Below, one piece after another: positions 48,743-57,581 of a stretch of DNA of 64,000 nt; position 1 is the first letter of the stretch; each line of letters begins with the position of its first letter. A model generated the notes under the pieces. The model made no database searches, was not told where the DNA came from, and saw only the letters and a program-made list of their open reading frames with translations. A program made the translations under genes and the position numbers. The stretch is from Haemophilus parainfluenzae ATCC 33392 (lineage in GTDB: Bacteria > Pseudomonadota > Gammaproteobacteria > Enterobacterales > Pasteurellaceae): assembly GCF_031191205.1 (NCBI RefSeq), contig NZ_CP133470.1, forward strand, positions 69,501 to 133,500, given 5' to 3'.

Positions 48743-48766
48743 AGATGTATTGACGTATAGACGTCT
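48743..48766 (-). promoter_or_regulatory. MetJ operator: three tandem met boxes before metK
   Basis: Three directly adjacent 8-mers, AGATGTAT, TGACGTAT and AGACGTCT. They match the met box AGACGTCT at 6, 6 and 8 of 8 positions and lie 18-41 bases before the metK ATG. MetJ binds tandem boxes cooperatively. Confidence 0.85.
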
Positions 48767-48803
48767 ATAATACGTATTTTTGGATAATCTGCAAGCATTT
48801 CCA

Positions 48804-49379
48804 TCAAGTATTTTTGAAATTTAACCAATTTTGTAACATTTGTTCACCGAATTCTGACATGTAAGACTCAGGATGAAATTGCACAGAAAAAATAGGTAAA
48901 TTTTTGTGCTGTGTTGCCATCACGATTTCATTATCACAAACAGCTGTAATTTCTAATGTCTCTGGTATACTCTCAGTTTGTACTGCCCAGGAATGATAAA
49001 GACCTATCTCAAATTCGGCAGGAAGCCCTAAAAATAAGCCTGAATTTGACCGCACTTTCAAGCGCCGTTTCTGCCCATGTCGCACACTTGACAAATTATA
49101 AAGTTCTCCGCCAAAGAATTTACAAAGGGTTTGATGTCCTAAGCAAACACCTAAAATGGACTTTGTTTGATAAAACCGTTCTAACATCGCAAATAGTTGT
49201 GGATACGCACTTGGAACATCTGGTCCTGGAGAAATTAAAATATGTGTATAACCTTCCACACAATCTAATGATAAATCTTCAACACTTACAACATCAAAAC
49301 GCACCTGTAATTGGCGAATGAGATCCACTAAATTATAAGTAAAAGAATCATGGTTATTGATAACTAAAATTTTTTTCAT
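48804..49379 (-). CDS. pabA: Glutamine amidotransferase of aminodeoxychorismate/anthranilate synthase (PabA-like)
   Basis: A class I glutamine amidotransferase, 191 residues from MKKILVINN. The oxyanion and nucleophile motif is LGVCLGHQTL; the His/Glu are in SVQFHPES. It hydrolyses glutamine and feeds ammonia to PabB for p-aminobenzoate and so folate synthesis. It is divergent from pabB with about 90 bases between, which supports PabA rather than TrpG, but such subunits can serve both. The 49394 start is possible but adds only MALAR. Confidence 0.88.
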   Translation of the reverse strand: MKKILVINNHDSFTYNLVDLIRQLQVRFDVVSVEDLSLDCVEGYTHILISPGPDVPSAYPQLFAMLERFYQTKSILGVCLGHQTLCKFFGGELYNLSSVRHGQKRRLKVRSNSGLFLGLPAEFEIGLYHSWAVQTESIPETLEITAVCDNEIVMATQHKNLPIFSVQFHPESYMSEFGEQMLQNWLNFKNT

Positions 49380-49470
49380 ACGGGCTAGTGCCATAATTCG
49401 GTGACTAAATTCATTTCAACATTATAGCGATTCTGCGTTAAAATCCTTTTTATTTTTTTATCTACAAGCC

Positions 49471-50445
49471 ATGCAAACATTTATTCAGCAAGCTAATACT
49501 TATGGTGCATTACGCCAACCTTTTTTCTTCTTAATTGATTTTGAACAGAAGAAACCGCTTATTTGTTCTTTTGATGAAAGCGCTGAAAAAGGGCTGATTT
49601 GGGATATTCAAGGCGTAAAAAATATCACTGAAAATCAACCGCACTTTGCTTTGTCTATCATTGATAAAAAACCCATTACATTACATCAATATGAACAAGG
49701 ATTTCATGTTGTTCAACACGAATTACAAAAAGGTAATTCCTATTTACTCAATCTCACTTATCCTACCGAAATCAAATTAAATGGGGATTTAATCCAAATT
49801 TTCCATTCAGTTGAGGCGCCTTATAAATTACTTTTTAAGGAGCAATTTGTCTGCTTTTCACCTGAATCCTTTGTGCAAATTCGACAAAACAAAATTTACA
49901 CCTATCCTATGAAAGGAACGATTGATGCGAGCCAGCCTAATGCCAAAGCTAATTTGTTAAAGGATGAAAAAGAGCAACGAGAACATTACACCATTGTCGA
50001 TTTAATGCGTAATGATCTTGCAATGGTTGCCAAAAATATCAAAGTATCTCGTTTTCGCTACATCGATAGTATTTACACAGAACAAGGCGAAATACTACAA
50101 ACCAGTTCAGAAATTTACGGTGAATTAGAAGATAATTGGCAAAATAAAATTGGCTCAATATTAGCCACACTTTTACCTGCAGGCTCAATCAGCGGAGCGC
50201 CTAAAGAAAAAACGGTTTCCATTATCCAACAAGCTGAAAAGCAAGAACGAGGTTATTACACAGGAATTTTCGGTATTTTTGATGGCGAAAACCTAAATAG
50301 TGCCGTCGCAATTCGCTTTATTGAACAAAGAGGTGATAAATTTTATTTTCGTAGTGGTGGTGGCATTACCATTCAAAGCCAACTTGAAGACGAATATCAA
50401 GAGCTGATTGCCAAAGTTTACCTTCCAATCCAAAAGGAAAAGTAA
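49471..50445 (+). CDS. pabB: Aminodeoxychorismate synthase component I (short PabB)
   Basis: A chorismate-binding enzyme of 324 residues. Core motifs are YPMKGTIDA, DLMRNDLAMVAKN, LLPAGSISGAPK and GYYTGIFGIFDGENLNSAVAIR. E. coli PabB has about 450; this form lacks much of the N-terminal domain that binds tryptophan in related enzymes. It makes 4-amino-4-deoxychorismate with PabA. The stop overlaps the next gene's start by one base (TAATG), coupling it to the lyase-like gene. Confidence 0.93.
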   Translation: MQTFIQQANTYGALRQPFFFLIDFEQKKPLICSFDESAEKGLIWDIQGVKNITENQPHFALSIIDKKPITLHQYEQGFHVVQHELQKGNSYLLNLTYPTEIKLNGDLIQIFHSVEAPYKLLFKEQFVCFSPESFVQIRQNKIYTYPMKGTIDASQPNAKANLLKDEKEQREHYTIVDLMRNDLAMVAKNIKVSRFRYIDSIYTEQGEILQTSSEIYGELEDNWQNKIGSILATLLPAGSISGAPKEKTVSIIQQAEKQERGYYTGIFGIFDGENLNSAVAIRFIEQRGDKFYFRSGGGITIQSQLEDEYQELIAKVYLPIQKEK

Positions 50446-51011
50446 TGTTCCCTTTATTTGAAACCATCGCCATTGAAAATGGCAAAATTAAAAATATTGC
50501 TCTGCATCAAGCACGCTATGAGCATAGCCTTATCACTTATTATGGAAAAAGTGCGATCACTTTTTTTAATCTTTTAGATCTAATTCAAGTACCTAAGAAG
50601 CTACATAATAAGCTTGTTCGCTGTCGAATTGACTACAACGCTCATCAAACCAAAATTTTATACGTTGAATATACACCTAAAACACATCGTGTATTCAAGT
50701 CCATAGTCTGTAATGAAATTGATTATTCGCTCAAATATGCTGACCGTGAACTTATCAATACCTTATTTGCACAAAAGGGAGAGGCTGATGAAATCATTAT
50801 TATTAAAGAGGGATTTGTCACAGACTGCTCTATTGGTAATCTCGCCTTTAGAAACGGAACTCAATGGTTCACACCGAATACCCCTTTATTAAAAGGCACA
50901 CAAAGGGAATATTTACTACAATCCGGTCAACTTCAAGAAATTGAAATTAGACAAGAACAACTTGAGCAGTTTGACGAAATTCGAGTTATTAATGCATTGA
51001 ATGAACTATAA
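50445..51011 (+). CDS. Aminotransferase class IV protein, probable aminodeoxychorismate lyase (PabC-like)
   Basis: 188 residues with the fold-type IV PLP pattern. The SLKYADRELINTLFAQ segment has a lysine where ADC lyase keeps its PLP lysine, then GEADEIIIIKEGFVTDCSIGNL and the PLP-phosphate loop LLKGTQREYLL. E. coli PabC is longer (269). The one-base overlap with pabB strongly suggests it completes PABA synthesis: aminodeoxychorismate to PABA and pyruvate. The shortness leaves some doubt about activity. Confidence 0.82.
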   Translation: MFPLFETIAIENGKIKNIALHQARYEHSLITYYGKSAITFFNLLDLIQVPKKLHNKLVRCRIDYNAHQTKILYVEYTPKTHRVFKSIVCNEIDYSLKYADRELINTLFAQKGEADEIIIIKEGFVTDCSIGNLAFRNGTQWFTPNTPLLKGTQREYLLQSGQLQEIEIRQEQLEQFDEIRVINALNEL

Positions 51012-51034
51012 AACGCCCATTCATTTGCCTCATT

Positions 51035-52711
51035 TTACTTGACTAAATCCAACATCTCTTGTGCATTCGCTAAAGCAAGATCCGTAATTTCACTGCCACC
51101 GAGTAATCTTGCAAGAGCAGGAACGCGTTCTTCTTGAGAAAGTGCGGTCATTTTGGTTTCTGTTTTATCATCAACAGTAAATTTTTCAACATTAAATTGA
51201 TGATGCCCATGACACGCCACTTGTGGTAAATGGGTCACACACAGTACTTGGCACTTATCGCCTAATTGACGCAACAATTTACCCACTACACTCGCGGTTT
51301 TACCGCTAATACCGACATCAACTTCATCAAAGATCAGCGTTGGAATTGCCGATTGATCGGACGTTAATACTTGGATCGCTAATGAAATACGAGAAAGCTC
51401 ACCACCTGATGCCACTTTTGCTAGCGGTTGTGCCTGCTGTCCTAGATTACTGCGTAAAGTAAAGACGATATTATCTGCCCCATTTGCCGTCACTTTAGTT
51501 AAATCTGAATTCACTTCAATGAAAAACTCGGCATTCTCCATTGCAAGCCCTTTGATAGAATGTGTAACCTGCTGTGCTAATTTCCCTGCAGCTTGGCAAC
51601 GGCTTTCATGTAATTGTTTTGCCGTATGTTGCATTTTCTCAAAGGCGGCTTTTTCTTCTAAAATCAGGCGCTCTTCACTTTCTGAAAAATCTAAAAGTGC
51701 GGTCAATTCTGCTTTTAATTTTTGATGCCACTCCACCAATTCTTCTGGCTTCACATTGTGCTTACGTGCAAGTTGTAAAGCTTGCCCTAAACGTTGCTCA
51801 ATCTCTTGTAATAACATCGGATCTTGCTCAATATGAGAAGCAAGATGCTGCACTTCACTTGTCGCCTCTTGCACTTGAATAAGTGCATCATTCAACATTG
51901 TTTGGACGGAAGCATAGCGAGGATCTAACTCACTTAGCTCATCAATATACTGTGTCGCACGATAAAGCATCGAATCGATACTCACCGTCTCATTTTCACT
52001 GAGTAGCTGTAAGGCTGATTGTGATAACTGTGTCAGCTGTTCGCTATTTGATAGACGACGTTGATCCTCTTCCAATTCCAAATATTCATTTGGACGAAGG
52101 GCAAACTCATCTAACTCCTCAACTTGATATTGTAAAAGCTGTTTCTTCGCTTCATTTTCGGCAACTTTTTGTTGGAAGGTTTTAACTTGCGTTTGAAGAT
52201 TTTTCCACGCGCGATAATCTTCTCGCATTTGTGCGAGCAAATCATAGTGATGTGCAAATGTGTCCACCAACTGAAGTTGGTAGTCATTTTTCAATAATAA
52301 TTGTGAAGCGTGCTGCCCATTAATATGAATAAGATATTGACCAATTTCTTTTAATTGAGAAGCCGATACAGGCGTGCTATTAATAAAAGCTTTAGAACGC
52401 CCATCTGCATTGATGACTCGGCGTAAAATACAATCGGAAGGATTATCAGAATCCTGCAATTCTTGCTCTTGCAACCATTGATAAGCAGGGTTCGTTGGTT
52501 CAATAAAAAAAGAGGCGCAGATTTCAGCTCTTTCCTGCCCTTCTCGAACCATAGAGGTTTCAATACGCTGCCCCAAGCATAATCCTAACGCATCAATAGC
52601 AATAGATTTTCCTGCGCCGGTTTCCCCCGTGATCACAGACATTCCTTTCGCCAATTCAATCTCTAATTGACGAACAATTGCAAAATTATTGATGGTAAGT
52701 TGGGTTAGCAT
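51035..52711 (-). CDS. recN: DNA repair protein RecN
   Basis: An SMC-like ATPase of 558 residues (E. coli RecN 553) that acts in RecA-dependent double-strand break repair. Walker A is GETGAGKSIAIDAL at about residues 29-42, a central coiled coil spans about 155-350, and the C-terminal head has LASGGELSRISLAIQ and LIFDEVDVGISG. A LexA box lies upstream, so it belongs to the SOS response. Two uptake signals lie inside the gene (51140, 51695). Confidence 0.97.
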   Translation of the reverse strand: MLTQLTINNFAIVRQLEIELAKGMSVITGETGAGKSIAIDALGLCLGQRIETSMVREGQERAEICASFFIEPTNPAYQWLQEQELQDSDNPSDCILRRVINADGRSKAFINSTPVSASQLKEIGQYLIHINGQHASQLLLKNDYQLQLVDTFAHHYDLLAQMREDYRAWKNLQTQVKTFQQKVAENEAKKQLLQYQVEELDEFALRPNEYLELEEDQRRLSNSEQLTQLSQSALQLLSENETVSIDSMLYRATQYIDELSELDPRYASVQTMLNDALIQVQEATSEVQHLASHIEQDPMLLQEIEQRLGQALQLARKHNVKPEELVEWHQKLKAELTALLDFSESEERLILEEKAAFEKMQHTAKQLHESRCQAAGKLAQQVTHSIKGLAMENAEFFIEVNSDLTKVTANGADNIVFTLRSNLGQQAQPLAKVASGGELSRISLAIQVLTSDQSAIPTLIFDEVDVGISGKTASVVGKLLRQLGDKCQVLCVTHLPQVACHGHHQFNVEKFTVDDKTETKMTALSQEERVPALARLLGGSEITDLALANAQEMLDLVK

Positions 52712-52745
52712 AAAAAATCTCCTTAACTGTATATCTATATATTAT

Positions 52746-52765
52746 AACTGATATAATATACAGTA
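52746..52765 (-). promoter_or_regulatory. LexA (SOS) box before recN
   Basis: CTG-N10-CAG with an AT-rich, almost palindromic centre (CTGATATAATATACAG at 52748-52763), 37 bases before the recN ATG. A second, degenerate half (CTGTATATCTATATAT, 52727) lies closer to the gene; E. coli recN also has several boxes. Confidence 0.8.
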
Positions 52766-52787
52766 AAGAGATTTTTAACTTTTTGGA

Positions 52788-53678
52788 TTAGAAATTTTTA
52801 AGCCAGCCTAATTTCGTGCTTAATACATTGTAATAATTATAATTTTTTAGATGTAATAAACGTAGCTTGTGCGGGCTTTTTTCAATGTGAACGATATCAT
52901 CAGGAGAAAAATCTAGCGCAATTTGACTATCACAGCCCAACTCTAGCTGTGAAGTATTATGTTCAGCAAAGCGAATTGAGATTTTACTGTCTCCATCAAT
53001 TACTAATGGTCGAGAAGAAAGTGTGTGTGGGAACATCGGCACAAGGGCAATCGCATTTAAATTTGGCGTTAAAATCGGGCCGCCTGCGGAAAGCGAATAA
53101 GCCGTTGAACCTGTTGGTGTGGAAACAATCAAACCATCTGAACGCTGAGAAAACGCGAATTTATCATTGATGTAAACATGGAAATCAATCATGTGCGCAA
53201 TTTTAGCTGGGTGAATCACCGCCTCATTTACGGCATTGCTACTGGAGATAATTTCACCGTTTCGTTCAATTTTAGCTTCCAATAAAAAACGCTCTTCTAC
53301 AAAAAATTCACCATGTTCTAAACACGCTTCAAGCTGCGCATAAGCATTTTTCGGGTCAATATCGGTCAAAAAGCCTAAGTTACCTCGGTTAATACCAATC
53401 ATTGGAATATTATATTTAGCCAAAATGCGAGCACGCCCTAGCATATTGCCATCACCACCGATTACAATCACGAGTTGAGCTTGTTCTCCAATTTCTTCAA
53501 CGGTTGCTAACACCTCTTCCGGTAAACCAAATTTTTCACCCACTTCTTTTTCGACTAAAACTTGATATCCTCGCTCTTTCAGCCACTGATACAAGTTTTT
53601 ATGCATTTGCAAATTAATGTCGCGACGTGGTTTTCCCATCAAGGCGATGGTTTTAAATGATTTGACTAATTCATCCAT
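52788..53678 (-). CDS. nadK: NAD kinase
   Basis: Phosphorylates NAD to NADP; 296 residues (E. coli 292). The [11 protein letters not shown] loop holds the catalytic aspartate, with [22 protein letters not shown] and [17 protein letters not shown] following. The ATG at 53678 (MDELVKSF) is preferred; the frame opening at 53696 starts with TTG. Divergent from grpE, with recN behind it: the recN-nadK-grpE order is conserved across gammaproteobacteria. Confidence 0.96.
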   Translation of the reverse strand: MDELVKSFKTIALMGKPRRDINLQMHKNLYQWLKERGYQVLVEKEVGEKFGLPEEVLATVEEIGEQAQLVIVIGGDGNMLGRARILAKYNIPMIGINRGNLGFLTDIDPKNAYAQLEACLEHGEFFVEERFLLEAKIERNGEIISSSNAVNEAVIHPAKIAHMIDFHVYINDKFAFSQRSDGLIVSTPTGSTAYSLSAGGPILTPNLNAIALVPMFPHTLSSRPLVIDGDSKISIRFAEHNTSQLELGCDSQIALDFSPDDIVHIEKSPHKLRLLHLKNYNYYNVLSTKLGWLKNF

Positions 53679-53808
53679 AACTATGATTGCTCCCAAGTAC
53701 AGACTTCCTGATTTTTGACCGCACTTGAATTTAAAATTTTAGCCATTATATTACATAGCAATTCAGTTTTGCTAAAATAGCACTAATTTTTGATAAATGG
53801 AGAAAAAG

Positions 53809-54384
53809 ATGTCAGAACAAGCACAAAACTTAAATGAAAATGAAGAACTTGTTGAAGATGTTCAGCAAGAAACTACCTCAACGGAAGATCCGTTAGAAGA
53901 AGCGATCGCCCGCGTACAAGAGCTTGAAGAACAACTAAAAGCACAAGTGGAAGAAACCTCTAAAAAAGAGCAAGATTTATTGCTTCGCACGCGTGCTGAA
54001 ATTGACAATATGCGCCGCCGCAGTGAACAAGACATCGAAAAAGCACATAAATTTGCGCTCGAAAAATTCTCAAAAGACATTTTAAACACTATTGATAACT
54101 TAGAGCGTGCACTTGCAACGCCTGCCAATAAGGAAGATGAAAACATCAAAGCCCTATTTGATGGCGTCGAGCTGACTTTAAAAGAGTTACTCTCAACGGT
54201 TTCTCGCTTCGGTGTCGAGCCTGTTGGTGCTGTGGGTGATACCTTTAATCCAGATCTTCACCAAGCTATCTCTATGCAACCAGCAGAAGGCTTTACAACG
54301 AATCAAATCACCACTGTGTTACAAAAAGGTTATACCTTAAATGGTCGAGTGATTCGCCCAGCCATGGTAATGGTTGCAGCTTAA
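53809..54384 (+). CDS. grpE: Nucleotide exchange factor GrpE
   Basis: The DnaK co-chaperone that releases ADP. 191 residues: an acidic disordered start ([16 protein letters not shown]), a long helix (about 40-100), then the four-helix bundle and beta-wing ([44 protein letters not shown]). The ATG at 53809 lies after GGAG; the ATG at 53797 overlaps that ribosome site and is unlikely. A heat-shock promoter is not convincing. Confidence 0.96.
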   Translation: MSEQAQNLNENEELVEDVQQETTSTEDPLEEAIARVQELEEQLKAQVEETSKKEQDLLLRTRAEIDNMRRRSEQDIEKAHKFALEKFSKDILNTIDNLERALATPANKEDENIKALFDGVELTLKELLSTVSRFGVEPVGAVGDTFNPDLHQAISMQPAEGFTTNQITTVLQKGYTLNGRVIRPAMVMVAA

Positions 54385-54403
54385 TTTCTTTTCTAAGACT
54401 AAA

Positions 54404-54434
54404 AGAGCGGACGATTTTTCGTCCGTTTTTTTAT
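54404..54434 (+). terminator. Terminator of grpE
   Basis: Stem CGGACGA / TCGTCCG with a four-base T loop, then seven T. Confidence 0.85.
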
Positions 54435-54445
54435 TATCAAAAACC

Positions 54446-54459
54446 TTGATTCAGATCAA
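54446..54459 (+). promoter_or_regulatory. FNR box before nrdD
   Basis: A perfect TTGAT-N4-ATCAA site (TTGATTCAGATCAA), about 190 bases before nrdD. FNR would switch on the anaerobic ribonucleotide reductase when oxygen is absent. Confidence 0.8.
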
Positions 54460-54562
54460 ATTATTAAAAAATAATTTGAGAATAATTATCAACAAAAACA
54501 CTCTTTCCTCCCAGATTTAGCAAGCTTTCACCTTAATTTCAGCCATCAAAAAAAAACAAATA

Positions 54563-54578
54563 ACACTACATATTGTGT
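54563..54578 (+). promoter_or_regulatory. NrdR box 1 before nrdD
   Basis: ACACTACATATTGTGT matches the NrdR consensus ACACWATATATWGTGT at 14 of 16 positions. Its centre lies exactly 32 bases from box 2, three helical turns, as needed for NrdR binding. Confidence 0.8.
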
Positions 54579-54594
54579 GTTGATCTATTTAATA

Positions 54595-54610
54595 AAACTA
54601 TATATAGTGA
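54595..54610 (+). promoter_or_regulatory. NrdR box 2 before nrdD
   Basis: AAACTATATATAGTGA matches the NrdR consensus at 14 of 16 positions, 41 bases before the nrdD ATG. Confidence 0.8.
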
Positions 54611-54650
54611 TTTCGTTTTTTTTTAAGTTAGCCTATATAGGAGTCATAAA

Positions 54651-56777
54651 ATGAATGCTTTCTTCGTGATTAAGCGTGATGGTTCACGAATTGGGTTTGA
54701 CCTACAACGTATTACTAATGCAATCAAAAAAGCGGCAAGTGCGGTCAATATTGTTGACGAAATTTATATCCATGATCTGAGCCAGCGAATTAATACCGAG
54801 ATTTTTAGTCACTACCAGCATGAAATTGATATCAACCAGATTCAAAAAATCGTTGAAGATCACTTAATGACAAGCAAGTATCCACAAATTGCACGTGCCT
54901 ATATTGAATATCGTCACGATCGCGATCTTGCCCGCGAAAAACGCAGCCAATTAACTAAAGAAATTGAAGGGCTGATTGAACAAAGCAATGTAGAATTGCT
55001 TAATGAAAACGCAAATAAAGATGCGAAAGTTATCCCTACCCAGCGTGATTTACTAGCCGGTATTGTGGCCAAACATTATGCTAAACGCCACATTCTACCA
55101 AGAGATGTTGTTGAGGCCCATGAAAAAGGGGAAATCCATTATCACGACTTAGATTACGCGCCATTTTTCCCGATGTTTAACTGCATGCTCGTTGATCTAA
55201 AAGGCATGCTCTCTCGTGGCTTTAAAATGGGTAATGCCGAAATTGAACCGCCTAAATCTATCGGTACAGCAACAGCGGTTACTGCACAAATTATTGCTCA
55301 AGTCGCTAGCCATATTTATGGCGGTACAACCATTAATCGTATTGATGAAGTGCTTGCACCTTATGTTCAACTCAGTTTTGAGAAACATCTGAAAAATGCC
55401 GCACAATGGCAAATTCCGGATGCAGAAGGTTATGCCAAAGCGCTAATTGAAAAAGAATGTTTTGATGCGTTTCAATCCCTAGAATATGAAGTTAATACGC
55501 TCCATACATCAAATGGCCAAACGCCGTTTGTTACCTTTGGTTTTGGCTTAGGCACAAGTTGGCAAGAGCGTTTAATTCAACAATCGATTTTGAAAAACCG
55601 TATTCGTGGTTTGGGTAAAAATCACAAAACGCCTGTTTTCCCTAAACTGGTCTTTACTATTAAAAAAGGCGTGAACCAAAACGAACAAGATCCGAACTAT
55701 GATATTAAAAAACTGGCATTAGAATGCGCATCAAAACGCATGTATCCAGATATTTTAAACTATGATCAAGTGGTCAAAGTCACTGGGTCATTCAAAGCTC
55801 CAATGGGTTGTCGTAGCTTCTTGGGAGCCTATGAAGAAAACGGTCATGAAGTGCATGATGGTCGCAATAATTTAGGCGTGGTAAGTTTAAATCTGCCTCG
55901 TATTGCCCTTGAAGCACAAGGAAATGAAGAAAAATTCTACCGCACTTTAGATGAACGATTAGCCCTTGCGAAGAAAGCCTTGCTTACCCGTATTGCTCGC
56001 TTAGAAAATACGAAAGCTCGTGTCGCGCCAATTCTTTATATGGAAGGAGCTTGCGGCGTTCGATTAAACGCTGATGATAACGTTGCCGATATTTTCAAAA
56101 ATGGCCGAGCATCAATTTCTTTAGGCTATATTGGCATTCACGAAACTATCAATGCGCTGTATAAACAAGGACATATTTTTGACGATGAACAACTGCGTGA
56201 AAAAGGCATCGCGATTGTGCGTCGTTTAAGTGAAGAAGTCAAACAATGGCAGAAAGAAACCGGCTATGCATTTAGCCTTTATTCTACACCAAGTGAAAAC
56301 TTGTGCGATCGCTTCTGCCGTTTAGATACCAAACAATTTGGTGTCATTGAAGGCGTTACCGATAAAGGCTACTACACTAACAGCTATCACTTAGATGTAG
56401 AGAAAAAAGTGAATCCATACGATAAATTAGACTTTGAAATGCCTTATCCTGAATTAGCGAGTGGCGGCTTTATCTGTTATGGCGAATACCCTAACATTCA
56501 ACATAACCTGAAAGCACTCGAAGATGTATGGGATTATAGCTATGATCGCGTGCCTTATTACGGCACCAACACGCCAATTGATGAATGTTACGAATGTGGT
56601 TTCACAGGAGAATTTAATTGCACAAGTAAAGGTTTTGTCTGCCCGAAATGCGGTAATCATGACAGTGCAAAAGTCTCTGTAACCCGACGGGTTTGTGGTT
56701 ATCTCGGCAGCCCTGATGCTCGTCCATTCAATGCGGGCAAGCAGGAAGAAGTAAAACGTCGAGTAAAACACCTATAA
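54651..56777 (+). CDS. nrdD: Anaerobic ribonucleoside-triphosphate reductase, large subunit
   Basis: The glycyl-radical class III reductase that makes dNTPs without oxygen, 708 residues (E. coli 712). An N-terminal ATP-cone (about residues 1-90) for allosteric control precedes the PFL-like core. The C-terminus has a zinc site (CYECGF...CPKCG), and the radical glycine is in RRVCGYLGSPDARPF near the end. FNR and paired NrdR sites lie upstream. The activase gene nrdG is not adjacent; it must be elsewhere. Confidence 0.98.
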   Translation: MNAFFVIKRDGSRIGFDLQRITNAIKKAASAVNIVDEIYIHDLSQRINTEIFSHYQHEIDINQIQKIVEDHLMTSKYPQIARAYIEYRHDRDLAREKRSQLTKEIEGLIEQSNVELLNENANKDAKVIPTQRDLLAGIVAKHYAKRHILPRDVVEAHEKGEIHYHDLDYAPFFPMFNCMLVDLKGMLSRGFKMGNAEIEPPKSIGTATAVTAQIIAQVASHIYGGTTINRIDEVLAPYVQLSFEKHLKNAAQWQIPDAEGYAKALIEKECFDAFQSLEYEVNTLHTSNGQTPFVTFGFGLGTSWQERLIQQSILKNRIRGLGKNHKTPVFPKLVFTIKKGVNQNEQDPNYDIKKLALECASKRMYPDILNYDQVVKVTGSFKAPMGCRSFLGAYEENGHEVHDGRNNLGVVSLNLPRIALEAQGNEEKFYRTLDERLALAKKALLTRIARLENTKARVAPILYMEGACGVRLNADDNVADIFKNGRASISLGYIGIHETINALYKQGHIFDDEQLREKGIAIVRRLSEEVKQWQKETGYAFSLYSTPSENLCDRFCRLDTKQFGVIEGVTDKGYYTNSYHLDVEKKVNPYDKLDFEMPYPELASGGFICYGEYPNIQHNLKALEDVWDYSYDRVPYYGTNTPIDECYECGFTGEFNCTSKGFVCPKCGNHDSAKVSVTRRVCGYLGSPDARPFNAGKQEEVKRRVKHL

Positions 56778-56798
56778 TGTCACGACATTGATTATGAT

Positions 56799-56828
56799 AA
56801 AATAGCTCATCAAAAGTGAGCTATTTTT
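56799..56828 (+). terminator. Terminator of nrdD
   Basis: Stem AAATAGCTCA / TGAGCTATTT with a seven-base loop and T-rich tail; the downstream gene's ribosome site follows directly. Confidence 0.75.
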
Positions 56829-56851
56829 ATTTCAATAAAGAAGGAAATACC

Positions 56852-57433
56852 ATGCCAACACTTGCTCAGATTACCCAATCCATCATGCAAGATCCCGATA
56901 ATCAATCCTTTACCGCAAAGAGTATCGAACCGCTTTTTGCCGCGCCAACTACCGCTCGTATTAATATTGTCGGACAAGCACCTGGAGTTAAAGCCCAAGA
57001 AAGTCGTTTATACTGGAATGATAAAAGCGGTGATCGCCTGCGTGAATGGCTGGGCGTGGATCGTGATACCTTTTATCACTCGGGTATGTTTGCAGTTATT
57101 CCAATGGATTTTTATTACCCAGGCAAAGGCAAATCGGGTGATTTACCGCCACGCAAAGGCTTTGCAGAAAAATGGCATGTGCCAATTTTAGCAAACTTAC
57201 CCAATATCGAGCTCACCATTCTTATCGGGCAATATGCACAAAAATATTATTTACCAGAAAATGAGCTTAATGTGACTGAAACGGTTCGCCATTTCCGTGA
57301 TTTTCTCCCTCACTTTCTCCCTCTCGTTCACCCTTCTCCACGCAACCAAATTTGGCTCAAGAAAAATCCATGGTTTGAACAAGAGATAGTTCCAACATTA
57401 CAAAAGCAAGTGAAAGCGATTTTATCTCGTTAA
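56852..57433 (+). CDS. Uracil-DNA glycosylase family protein
   Basis: 193 residues from the ATG after AAGGAAATACC. The UDG-superfamily water-activating motif appears as VGQAPG and the uracil-recognition motif as VHPSPRN. The sequence DRLREWLGVDRDTFYHSGMFAVIPMDFYYPGKG is typical of the bacterial uracil-DNA glycosylase-like family seen in Pasteurellaceae and enterobacteria. It lacks the classical Ung motif, so activity on uracil is probable but unproven. Starting at 56816 is unlikely. Confidence 0.85.
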   Translation: MPTLAQITQSIMQDPDNQSFTAKSIEPLFAAPTTARINIVGQAPGVKAQESRLYWNDKSGDRLREWLGVDRDTFYHSGMFAVIPMDFYYPGKGKSGDLPPRKGFAEKWHVPILANLPNIELTILIGQYAQKYYLPENELNVTETVRHFRDFLPHFLPLVHPSPRNQIWLKKNPWFEQEIVPTLQKQVKAILSR

Positions 57434-57450
57434 ACAAATATTCCACGAAT

Positions 57451-57493
57451 AAAGAGCGGTCAAAAATATCTGATTTTGACCGCTCTTTGTTTT
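57451..57493 (+). terminator. Terminator of the glycosylase gene
   Basis: Perfect 15-base stem AAAGAGCGGTCAAAA / TTTTGACCGCTCTTT, eight-base loop, T-tail. The arms are near-uptake signals. Confidence 0.85.
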
Positions 57494-57581
57494 AATACTA
57501 ATCAATTTTTAGTACTCCCCTATTTTCTGATTAAACGCACTTATGCTAGAATCGGCGGCCATAAAAAATATAAGGAGAAAT

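Noticed and set aside
53724..53748. Sigma-32 promoter before grpE (CTTGAA...CCATTA)
   Set aside because: CTTGAA lies at the end of an uptake signal, the -10 matches only part of CCCCATNT, and the spacer is shorter than usual.
56810..57191. ORFs starting upstream of or out of frame with the glycosylase-like gene
   Set aside because: The 56816 start lies inside the nrdD terminator hairpin, and the 56862 frame is a shadow without conserved motifs.
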